Below are positions 1 through 5,802 of a stretch of 8,289 nucleotides of DNA, piece by piece. Both the position numbers and the translations under genes were made by a program. The stretch covers positions 1 through 8,289 of the forward strand of contig WSZX01000413.1 of the NCBI GenBank assembly GCA_013139935.1. The letters are read 5' to 3'. Position 1 is the stretch's first letter. Every line of letters starts with the position of its first letter. The notes under the pieces were generated by a model. The model saw only the letters and a list, made by a program, of their open reading frames with translations, was not told the origin of the DNA and made no database searches. Source of the stretch: Ardenticatenales bacterium. GTDB taxonomy: Bacteria; Chloroflexota; Anaerolineae; Promineifilales; UBA4811.

Positions 1-40
1 CGAATTGATTCCTGGTGGCTGGTAGATCAGCGGAGGAGCG

Positions 41-1261
41 ATGACAGCACCATTCGAAGGGATTCGCGTTCTGGACCTGACCCGTGCCCTGGCTGGACCC
101 TACTGTACCATGATGCTGGGCGACATGGGAGCCGACGTGATCAAAGTCGAACGCCCGGGAAAGGGCGACGACAGCCGTTCCTGGGGCCCGCCCTTTGCCG
201 GTGGGGAGAGCGCCTATTATCTGTCCATCAATCGCAACAAACGCTCGATCGAACTGGACCTCAAGACTGGATTCGGCCGGGAGGCGCTGCGCAAGCTAGC
301 GGTCGTCTCAGATGTAGTGGTAGAGAATTACAAGACCGGCAGCCTTGAGAAGCTCGGCCTGGGTTATGATCAACTGGGCCAACTCAACCCGCGTCTGGTC
401 TGGGCCTCTATTACCGGGTATGGACCGACTGGGCCGGACGCAGACCGGCCCGGATATGATTTCATGGCTCAAGCAGAAGGGGGGTTGATGAGTCTGAATG
501 GACCCCCTGACGGTGAACCGGCACGGGTGGGGGTACCGATCGTAGACATTACGGCCGGCATGTTTGCCGCTTTTGCAGTGGCGGCCGCCTTGCGCGCCAG
601 GGAACTGACCGGCCGTGGACAGCGGGTGGATCTCTCCTTGCTGGAGACCCAGCTTGCCTGGCTGGCCAACGTGGGCAGTAACTACCTGGTGGGAGGGCAA
701 GAGCCGCGCCGCCTGGGCAACGCTCATCCCAACATTGCCCCTTATGCAACCTTTCGCGCCCGGGATCGCCACTTTGCGCTGGCGGCGGCCAACCAGGCTC
801 AATGGGGCGCCTTGTGCGCGGTGATCGGCCGGGAAGAGTTGCGCGATGATCCCCGCTTTGCGGCCAATGTTGAGCGAATGGAGAACCTCGCGGACCTCAC
901 AAGGATACTCAACGAGGTGTTCGCCACCCGGGATGCGACCAAGTGGATTGAGACCCTGAACGGTGCCGGGGTCCCGTGTGCTCCGATCAACACCGTGCCG
1001 GAAGCATTCAGTCTGCCCCAGGCAGCCGCCCGGGAGATGGTGCTGGAAGTGGAACACCCCACGGCCGGCTCGATCAAGCTAGCCGGTTTCCCCTTCAAGT
1101 TCTCTGACACTCCGGCCACCATCCGGCGGCCGCCGCCGCTGCTGGGCCAGCACACCGAGCAAGTTCTAAGCGAGCTGTTGGGCGATTTTCAGCAAGACTG
1201 GCAGCCTTCGGAGCGCCGGGGCGGCTCCAGTAATCTCAGAATGCGAGGAGGGAGCAGATGA
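41..1261 (+). CDS. Class III CoA-transferase (CaiB/BaiF family)
   Basis: This 406-residue protein has the usual length of family III CoA-transferases, cytoplasmic enzymes that move CoA between carboxylic acids through an aspartyl-CoA thioester intermediate. Visible family motifs are the N-terminal RVLDLTRALAGPYC (residues 9-22), GADVIKVERPGKGD (30-43), NRNKRSIELDLK (64-75), ENYKTG near 95 and LGNAHPNIAPY (225-235). The Asp in VPIVDITAGMF is residue 169, the same number as the catalytic Asp of formyl-CoA transferase, so the enzyme looks active. The C-terminal VEHPTAG and PPPLLGQHTEQVL blocks are present. The start is supported by GGAGGA at 32-37. Its last four bases overlap the next gene (ATGA), implying translational coupling. 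The donor and acceptor acids cannot be told from sequence, because this family includes carnitine, oxalate, bile-acid, succinyl and mesaconyl enzymes. Confidence 0.95.
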   Translation: MTAPFEGIRVLDLTRALAGPYCTMMLGDMGADVIKVERPGKGDDSRSWGPPFAGGESAYYLSINRNKRSIELDLKTGFGREALRKLAVVSDVVVENYKTGSLEKLGLGYDQLGQLNPRLVWASITGYGPTGPDADRPGYDFMAQAEGGLMSLNGPPDGEPARVGVPIVDITAGMFAAFAVAAALRARELTGRGQRVDLSLLETQLAWLANVGSNYLVGGQEPRRLGNAHPNIAPYATFRARDRHFALAAANQAQWGALCAVIGREELRDDPRFAANVERMENLADLTRILNEVFATRDATKWIETLNGAGVPCAPINTVPEAFSLPQAAAREMVLEVEHPTAGSIKLAGFPFKFSDTPATIRRPPPLLGQHTEQVLSELLGDFQQDWQPSERRGGSSNLRMRGGSR

Positions 1262-1635
1262 ACCGGATCACCATCTCTGCCGGAGACATATCCCTGGCGG
1301 CCGAATTGAACGACAGCCCCACCGCCCGGCAGATCTGGGAAAGGCTGCCGATGGCGGGGACCGCCACTGTCTGGGGGGAAGAGATCTATTCCAAGATCCC
1401 GGTGACGGCCAAGCAGGAACCAGACGCCCGAGCTCAAGTCGAGGTGGGGGAATTGGGCTACTGGCCGGTGGGGCAGGCGTTCTGCATCTTCTTCGGACCC
1501 ACTCCTGCCAGTATCGATGAACGGCCGCGTGCCTACAGCCCGGTAAACGTTCTCGGTCGCATAGTCGGGGACGCCACCCAGTTCCGCAGGGTTCAGGACG
1601 GCGCGCCGGTGCAACTCAGACGCGCGCCGGAATAG
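1258..1635 (+). CDS. Cyclophilin-like-fold protein (TM1367/DUF369 type)
   Basis: This is a small cytoplasmic protein of 125 residues without a signal peptide. It matches the cyclophilin-like family typified by Thermotoga TM1367. Seen in sequence are an early 'AELNDSPTARQIWERLP' block (15-31), WGEEIYSKIPV (39-49), then GELGYWPVGQAFCIFFGPTP (64-83) and SPVNVLGRIVGDA (94-106), which are the conserved core of the family. The family has a cyclophilin-like beta barrel, but no general enzymatic role is established, and prolyl isomerase activity should not be assumed. The start codon lies inside the end of the CoA-transferase gene (ATGA overlap), with the purine-rich GAGGAGGGAG just upstream, so the two are almost certainly co-translated. 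Family members often sit beside amidohydrolases or CoA-transferases in catabolic clusters (recalled, not checked), which fits this context. Confidence 0.85.
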   Translation: MNRITISAGDISLAAELNDSPTARQIWERLPMAGTATVWGEEIYSKIPVTAKQEPDARAQVEVGELGYWPVGQAFCIFFGPTPASIDERPRAYSPVNVLGRIVGDATQFRRVQDGAPVQLRRAPE

Positions 1636-1647
1636 GAGGCGTACAGC

Positions 1648-1853
1648 ATGGTCCGCGACCTGTTGGCCCTTCCTATTGCTCCTCCACGGGGGCTGTGCTA
1701 GAATTCACTCGTCACACGGTCGCCCGTCGGCGCTGGGCTGTAGAGCGGCCGCGCGGCGCAGAGAGGGTCGCGCTCGCCCACCGGATGCTGGAGGTGGAGC
1801 ATCCAGTCTCGGCTAGCCCCAGCGGCGCCCAACGGATCGGCGAGTTCCCTTGA
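1648..1853 (+). pseudogene. Relic of a second CaiB-type CoA-transferase, internally deleted
   Basis: A good Shine-Dalgarno (GGAGG, 1635-1639) precedes ATG at 1648, which opens MVRDLLALPIAPPRGLC and then stops (TAG, 1699). One frame over, from 1695, the reading continues VLEFTRHTVA. Joined, these read as the start of a family III CoA-transferase (P-x-x-G-L-x-V-L-E-F-T-R). From 1767 the same frame reads VALAHRMLEVEHP, then SGAQRIGEFP and a TGA at 1851. That is the C-terminal 'VAHRxMLxEVEHP...' block, matching REMVLEVEHPTAG in the intact gene upstream. Start and end of the protein are thus about 50 codons apart instead of about 330, so the middle, including the catalytic Asp region, is gone. The CC- and GC-rich bases after 1853 may be further decayed C-terminus. 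This region holds no other gene. The fragment identities are read by eye. Confidence 0.72.
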
Positions 1854-1930
1854 TTCGTGCCGCCCCCCGGCTTTCTAGACCGTGACCGGAGCACAGGCGC
1901 GGCGCCGGTGGAAGGAACAAGGAGAGAGTC

Positions 1931-3301
1931 ATGCTTATCACCAATGGAACGATCATCACGCTTGGTGAGGCCAACGAAATCGTCTGGGACGGTGCTGTCC
2001 GGGTCGACGGCGCGCTGATCACCGATGTCGGCGCCACGAGCGCGCTGAGAGCTGCCTTTCCAGACGATGAGATCGTGGATGCTGGCAGCCAGCTTCTCAT
2101 GCCTGGCAACATCTGCGCTCATACCCACTTTTATGGTGCATTCGCCCGGGGGATGGCCATCCCGGGTGATCCGCCCCGCGATTTTCCCGAGATCCTGTCA
2201 AAGCTCTGGTGGAGGCTGGACCGGGCGCTGCTGGACCTCGATGTCAAGTACAGCGCTCTGGTCTGCTTGGTAGATGCCATCAAGCACGGGACCACTACTC
2301 TGATTGATCATCATGCCAGCCCCTCCGCGATCGACAGCAGCCTGGATCTCATTGCTGAAGCCGTGACCGAGGCAGGACTGCGCGCCAGCCTCTGCTATGA
2401 GGTAACGGACCGAAACCCTTCTCCACAGAAAACGGACCCCGGCCGGGCCACAGCGCGGGACGGAATAGACGAGAATGTCCGATTCTTGAACGCTGTCAGA
2501 GAAATGGGCAATCCGCTGCTAGCAGCCTCCTTTGGCCTCCATGCATCGCTAACCCTCTCTGATGACACGCTGGCAGACCGCGTCGCAGCCGCAAAGGGAC
2601 TGGACACCGGCTTTCACATCCATGCGGCCGAGGGGATTGCAGACCAGGAGGACAGCCTGCGCCGAAGCGGGAAGCGGGTGGTAGAGCGACTCTACGAAGC
2701 TGGCATTCTCGGCCCCAAGACGATCCTGGCTCACTGCATCCACATCGATGCCTGGGAGATGGAGATCCTCCGCGACACGGGGACGTGGGTGACCCATCAG
2801 CCTCGCTCTAACATGAACAACGCTGTCGGCGTTGCCCCAGTCGAAACCCTGATGCGGGGGGGCGTCAAGGTGGGCATGGGAAATGATGGCTTTGGCAACA
2901 ACATGTGGGCCGAGTGGAAAACTGCCTACCTGGTGCACAAACTGTGGCATGGAGACCCGCGTCGGGGGAACGGTTATGACATCATGCAGATGGCAACAAC
3001 CAACAACGCGGCGCTGGCGGCGGAATTCTGGCCCAACGCGCGCGTGGGAGAAATCTCGCCCGGCTCTTGTGCAGACTTGATTCTGGTGGATTACCATCCC
3101 TTTACCCAACTGACGCCCGAGAACCTCCCGTGGCATGTTCTATTCGGGTTTGAGGCTAGCTGCGTCACATCGACCATGGTCGCCGGAAACTGGCTCATGC
3201 GCGATCGAGTTCTGCTGACCTTGGACGAGGCGGCCATCGCCGCCAAAGCGATGGAGCTTTCGGCAGCGGTGTGGCAGCGGTACCGGGAGATGGATGACTA
3301 A
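1931..3301 (+). CDS. ssnA: SsnA-type metal-dependent aminohydrolase
   Basis: This 456-residue amidohydrolase-superfamily enzyme belongs to the cytosine deaminase/TRZ-ATZ/SsnA branch and is close in length to E. coli SsnA (about 440). SsnA-like signatures are LWWRLDRAL (92-100), LIDHHASPSAI (124-134), YEVTDRN (156-162) and RSNMNNAVG. The metal site is complete: HTH (His64, His66), HIHAAE (His229, His231, Glu234), AHCIH (His268) and GNDG (Asp319). The protein therefore looks catalytically competent for hydrolytic deamination or dechlorination of a heterocyclic or amidine substrate. The true substrate of SsnA is not known to me. E. coli ssnA sits in a molybdenum-hydroxylase/purine cluster, and this window also carries hydroxylase genes about 3 kb downstream. 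The ATG follows AAGGAGAG (1919-1926). The stop TAA shares its last base with a downstream ATG (TAATG). A generic guanine/cytosine-deaminase-like activity is the main alternative. Confidence 0.9.
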   Translation: MLITNGTIITLGEANEIVWDGAVRVDGALITDVGATSALRAAFPDDEIVDAGSQLLMPGNICAHTHFYGAFARGMAIPGDPPRDFPEILSKLWWRLDRALLDLDVKYSALVCLVDAIKHGTTTLIDHHASPSAIDSSLDLIAEAVTEAGLRASLCYEVTDRNPSPQKTDPGRATARDGIDENVRFLNAVREMGNPLLAASFGLHASLTLSDDTLADRVAAAKGLDTGFHIHAAEGIADQEDSLRRSGKRVVERLYEAGILGPKTILAHCIHIDAWEMEILRDTGTWVTHQPRSNMNNAVGVAPVETLMRGGVKVGMGNDGFGNNMWAEWKTAYLVHKLWHGDPRRGNGYDIMQMATTNNAALAAEFWPNARVGEISPGSCADLILVDYHPFTQLTPENLPWHVLFGFEASCVTSTMVAGNWLMRDRVLLTLDEAAIAAKAMELSAAVWQRYREMDD

Positions 3302-3504
3302 TGAAGCCAGGGTCGACATGCCGCTCAAACAGGATGCGATTAGGCATGTCCGGCGGCCGCCTGGGAATTGTTCGCACCCTGTGCTGATGGCGGCCAGTTC
3401 TGGCCCACCGCAACGAGGTGATGCACTCGGTCTCCTCCAGGCATCAAGAGATTGCGGAGGCTGAAAGTGGGAGTGACAATGCTCAATGGTTTCAATGTAA
3501 CTAA
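3301..3504 (+). other. Gap between two amidohydrolase genes with a possible decayed short reading frame
   Basis: The 216-base gap between the two amidohydrolase genes holds no convincing gene. A frame opens with ATG sharing a base with the ssnA stop (TAATG), reads 28 codons to TGA at 3385, then continues openly (WRPVLAHRNEVMHSVSSRHQ...) to TAA at 3502, just before the next Shine-Dalgarno. The second half has a protein-like composition, and the position suits a former coupled gene, but I recognise no family. An overlapping 48-codon frame from ATG 3318 is equally anonymous. Chance open frames are expected in GC-rich DNA, so this could be plain spacer. Confidence 0.2.
3315..3350. repeat. 8-base perfect inverted repeat, possible operator or hairpin
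   Basis: GACATGCC at 3315-3322 is matched exactly by its reverse complement GGCATGTC at 3343-3350, separated by 20 bases, just after the ssnA stop. The arms are centred about 28 bases apart, which suits either a dyad operator or a weak mRNA stem. No U-tract follows, so it is not a standard intrinsic terminator. An 8-base match can arise by chance. Confidence 0.3.
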
Positions 3505-3510
3505 GGAGGA
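3503..3510 (+). promoter_or_regulatory. Strong Shine-Dalgarno for the second amidohydrolase
   Basis: AAGGAGGA ends 7 bases before ATG 3518. It is the best ribosome-binding site in the window and fixes the start. It implies independent, efficient initiation rather than coupling for this gene. Confidence 0.8.
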
Positions 3511-3517
3511 AAGCTGA

Positions 3518-4729
3518 ATGATCGCGATTGTCGATGGCAAGGTGATGACTGTCACCCAAGGCACGCTGGAAAAGGGTACTGTATTGGTCGAAGGGGGGCG
3601 GATCGTCGCCGTGGGAGAGGAGGTTGAAATCCCCGAGGATGCCCAGATCTACGACGCCACTGGCAAGGTGGTGATGCCTGGCCTGATCGATGCTCACTGC
3701 CACGTGGGAATCTTTCCGGATGGCATCGGATGGGAGTATTCCGACGGGAACGAGATGACCGACCCTATCACCCCTCATCTGCGGGCGTTGGATGCAGTCC
3801 ACCCTGAAGACCCAGCTTTCAAGGACCTGGTGACCGCTGGCGTGACGACGGTGCTGACCGGACCCGGCAGTGCCAATCTAATCGGGGGACAGTGGGTCTG
3901 TCTCAAGACCGCACCCAAGGCGAGCGTGGAGCAGATGGTGCTGCTAGAGCCGGCCGGCATGAAGATGGCCTTGGGGGAGAACCCCAAGCGAGTCTATGGC
4001 GAACAGAAGAAACTGCCATCTACGCGGATGGGAAACGCGGCGGCACTGCGCGCCGCACTGGTTGATGCCCAAAACTACCTGGAGAAATGGCGCCGGTACG
4101 AGGCTGATCTGGCGCAATACGAGGCCAAAGCAGAGGCGGGCGATGCGGATGCCGAGTCGCCCAAGTTGCCGGAACGCGACCTCAAACTGGATGCGCTGGG
4201 GAAAGTGCTGCGCCGAGAAATGCGCGCACGCGTCCACGCACACCGGGCTGATGACATGCTCACCGCTATCCGGATAGCTGAGGAGTTCAAGTTGGATCTT
4301 ACCCTGGAGCATGCGACCGAGGGTTACAAGATCGCCGATATCCTGGCGGCCAAGGGCATTCCTGTTACTGCCGGCCCGATTCTGTTCTCACGAGTCAAGT
4401 ACGAGTTGAAAGACATGACCCCAAAGAACCCTGGGGCGCTGACAAGGGCGGGTGTCAAGGTGGCAATCCAAACCGACGAGACGTCGGCCACCAAATACCT
4501 TGCCATCAATGCCGCACTGGCGGTGCGTGAGGGAATGCCGGAAGAAGCCGCGCTAAGGGCCATTACCATCAACGCTGCTGAGATCATCGGTGTCGCGGAC
4601 CGGGTAGGCAGCCTGGAGGTGGGCAAGGACGCCGATATCGTCGTCTTTGACGGCCACCCTTTTGACTACCGCACTGTGCCCCAGTTGGTCCTGGTGGATG
4701 GCCTGGTGGCCTACCGGCGCGACCAATAA
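3518..4729 (+). CDS. Imidazolonepropionase-like amidohydrolase
   Basis: This 403-residue amidohydrolase-superfamily enzyme is of a different branch from the SsnA homologue. An N-terminal beta domain (IVDGKVMTV..., residues 4-50) leads into VVMPGLIDAHCHVG with His60 and His62. Then come GSANLIGGQWVCLKT (117-131, with Lys130 a possible bridging lysine), VHAHRADD (His240, His242), LEHATEG (His265) and IQTDET (Asp320). The C-terminal SLEVGKDADIVVFDGHPFD (365-383) is the usual return to the composite domain. All expected metal ligands are there. Residues about 185-236 form a long, highly charged, probably helical insert (KWRRYEADLAQYEAK...), as in the metal-dependent hydrolase subgroup related to imidazolonepropionase and prolidase-like enzymes. 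The product may be a peptidase-like or cyclic-amide hydrolase, but the substrate is undetermined. The stop codon follows the last codon (TAA at 4727-4729). The start is fixed by the strong Shine-Dalgarno at 3503-3510. Confidence 0.92.
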   Translation: MIAIVDGKVMTVTQGTLEKGTVLVEGGRIVAVGEEVEIPEDAQIYDATGKVVMPGLIDAHCHVGIFPDGIGWEYSDGNEMTDPITPHLRALDAVHPEDPAFKDLVTAGVTTVLTGPGSANLIGGQWVCLKTAPKASVEQMVLLEPAGMKMALGENPKRVYGEQKKLPSTRMGNAAALRAALVDAQNYLEKWRRYEADLAQYEAKAEAGDADAESPKLPERDLKLDALGKVLRREMRARVHAHRADDMLTAIRIAEEFKLDLTLEHATEGYKIADILAAKGIPVTAGPILFSRVKYELKDMTPKNPGALTRAGVKVAIQTDETSATKYLAINAALAVREGMPEEAALRAITINAAEIIGVADRVGSLEVGKDADIVVFDGHPFDYRTVPQLVLVDGLVAYRRDQ

Positions 4730-4793
4730 TGCCCTGCCCGTATGTCGCCAGCAAGTGGATGCCCTTGGATTGACTGACCCCATGAGCAGGGCA
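4730..4793. repeat. 8-base inverted repeat just after the amidohydrolase stop
   Basis: TGCCCTGC at 4730-4737 pairs perfectly with GCAGGGCA at 4786-4793, enclosing 48 bases. The left arm begins directly after the stop codon. It could close a larger 3' structure with the hairpin that follows. The long loop makes it weak on its own. Confidence 0.25.
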
Positions 4794-4812
4794 GATCTGG
4801 AACAGCACTCAG

Positions 4813-4866
4813 AGCTGCCTCACTTGCTCATTCGGCCGATTTGGATAGGATAGGAGTGAGGTAGCT
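4813..4866 (+). repeat. Long inverted repeat able to form a 12-base-pair hairpin
   Basis: AGCTGCCTCACT (4813-4824) is the reverse complement of AGTGAGGTAGCT (4855-4866) at 11 of 12 positions, and the remaining position is a G-U pair in RNA. A thirteenth G-U pair can be added inside (4825/4854). The loop of about 28-30 bases contains the palindrome TCGGCCGA (4832-4839). It lies in the spacer between the second amidohydrolase and the thioesterase. No U-run follows, so it is not a textbook intrinsic terminator. Reasonable roles are a 3'-end stabilising stem that separates expression of the two gene groups, or a binding site for a dimeric regulator. Confidence 0.55.
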
Positions 4867-4872
4867 GGCTAG

Positions 4873-5019
4873 CGTCAGTGGGATGCTGGAGCGGGCCCAA
4901 TACAAAGCGGACCCTTGCCGAGAACCGCCCTGCTGGGCGATGTCATTCTGGTGACTGATGTTATGACGTGCTCGTCGCCATGGGAGCCGGAAACTGAAAT
5001 GTTTGATGACCTGATCTGA
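4873..5019 (+). pseudogene. Possible 3' end of a decayed gene coupled to the thioesterase
   Basis: An open frame from 4873 runs 48 codons to TGA at 5017-5019, sharing its last base with the thioesterase ATG (TGATG). The reading looks protein-like (PRTALLGDVILVTDVM, then SSPWEPETEMFDDLI). TGATG junctions are typical of translationally coupled genes, and the thioesterase has no Shine-Dalgarno of its own, which would fit a former upstream partner. No good start exists except GTG 4951 or ATG 4963. Another frame, ATG 4782 to TAG 4851 (MSRADLEQHSELPHLL...), could be the N-terminus of the same lost gene. I do not recognise a family, so this is a suggestion and not a firm call. Confidence 0.3.
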
Positions 5020-5480
5020 TGAGAAAACAGCCAAACTCTCATTACTGCTTTATCTGCGGCCGGAGGAGCCCGATCGGGCTCAAGATGAGCTTCTATAGCA
5101 CCGCACCTGGCGAGGTCATGGCCGAGCACGTTGTGCCGGATGACTACCAGGGCTACCCAGGAGTGGTCCACGGCGGGGTGACCGCCGCCATGCTGGATGA
5201 AACGGCCGGCAGGACCGTCCTGGCCAATGGCGACGACCAGTTCTACATGACCCTCAAACTGGAAATCAAATACCGCAAGCCAGTGCCCACTGAAACTATG
5301 CTACGGATAATCGGCCGGCTTGAGACAACGCGCTCCCGGCGTGCAACGGCTCGCAGCGAGATACAATTGCAGGATGGAACCATACTGGCAGAGGCCAGGG
5401 CCGTTCTGGTCGAGGTGCCGGCCAGCCTGCTGGACACCGCAGATCCGGACGCACTCGGTTGGATGATCCAGGATGACTAA
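5019..5480 (+). CDS. PaaI-type hotdog-fold thioesterase
   Basis: This 153-residue single-domain hotdog protein has the normal length for PaaI-family acyl-CoA thioesterases, which hydrolyse acyl-CoA to free acid and CoA in the cytoplasm as dimers or tetramers. The N-terminus carries the CFICG (10-14) and SPIGLKMSF (17-25) block common in this subgroup. The core active-site loop is GVVHGGVTAAMLDETAG (48-64), with His51-Gly-Gly and the acidic pair Asp60/Glu61, the expected catalytic or nucleophile-positioning residues. KYRKPVP (84-90) begins the following strand. ATG 5019 is the only usable start, because a TGA lies in frame 15 bases upstream. No clear Shine-Dalgarno precedes it, and initiation may rely on coupling at TGATG. 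The gene overlaps the following broken methyltransferase start by 8 bases. With the CoA-transferase upstream it implies CoA-ester chemistry at this locus. Substrate unknown. Confidence 0.92.
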   Translation: MRKQPNSHYCFICGRRSPIGLKMSFYSTAPGEVMAEHVVPDDYQGYPGVVHGGVTAAMLDETAGRTVLANGDDQFYMTLKLEIKYRKPVPTETMLRIIGRLETTRSRRATARSEIQLQDGTILAEARAVLVEVPASLLDTADPDALGWMIQDD

Positions 5481-5801
5481 CACTTGTTCGTTCAACAACC
5501 CCTATGACCAGATAGCTGGCAACTTTGTGGCCGATACCTCTTTCTATGTGAAGGAACCCAAGGTTGCCAATCCGCCGGTCCTTGGGTTGGTGCCCGCCCC
5601 ACCGCCCGAGCCGGGATCATTGTCTGGGGCATGGATGTCACGACGGTCACGCTGAGTCTCGCAAGGAGAAAGGTAACCGCGCTCCCGGCCGAGGTGCCAG
5701 GGCGAGTCAACTTGCTCCAGGGAGACACGCATGGGAATTATCGCACCTCTTTTGATGAGGATTGCAGTGAACTGGTTTGGATAGCAGGGCAAGGCAGGTA
5801 A
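5473..5801 (+). pseudogene. Frameshifted and truncated SAM-dependent methyltransferase
   Basis: The first frame (ATG 5473, overlapping the thioesterase by 8 bases) reads NPYDQIAGNFVADTSFYVKE and then VANPPVLGL, the typical N-terminus and strand beta-1 of a class I methyltransferase. Where motif I (ELGCGTGR) should follow, the sequence loses bases and changes frame. From about 5601 the other frame reads ARAGIIVWGMDVTTVTLSLA, then RRKVTALPAEV and VNLLQGDTHGNYRTSFDE, then LVWIAG, matching the motif I-end, acidic-loop, helix and motif II order of the family. It ends at TAA 5799-5801. The glycine-rich SAM loop is destroyed and the C-terminal half of a roughly 250-residue protein is missing, so it cannot be active. 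The 60-codon frame ending at 5655 is therefore not an independent gene. The family assignment is by eye. Confidence 0.75.
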
Positions 5802-5802
5802 G

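Noticed and set aside
1..25. Possible C-terminus of an upstream gene (reading ELIPGGW then TAG at 23-25)
   Set aside because: Only seven codons are visible. The 15-base gap to the next start suits an operon, but nothing identifies a protein.
308..1057. Long minus-strand open frame (249 codons) under the CoA-transferase gene
   Set aside because: It lies wholly antisense to a clear family member, and its translation shows no recognisable domain; such shadows are common in GC-rich DNA.
1189..1614. Minus-strand open frame opposite the cyclophilin-like gene
   Set aside because: The + strand frame carries conserved family motifs; the antisense translation is featureless.
1712..2128. Minus-strand frame spanning the spacer and the ssnA start
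   Set aside because: It overlaps a well-supported start and the CoA-transferase relic read on the + strand, and it has no recognisable motif.
3385..3387. In-frame TGA in the 3301-3504 frame as a selenocysteine codon
   Set aside because: No recognisable selenoprotein context or downstream SECIS-like stem was seen, and the frame itself is doubtful.
3140..3802. Minus-strand frame of 220 codons across the spacer between the amidohydrolases
   Set aside because: It runs antisense into both flanking genes and has no domain signal or convincing ribosome site, so it is not a gene filling the spacer.
5473..5655. A 60-codon small protein gene after the thioesterase
   Set aside because: Its N-terminal half matches a methyltransferase start and its tail is Pro-rich out-of-frame sequence, so it is part of the broken gene.
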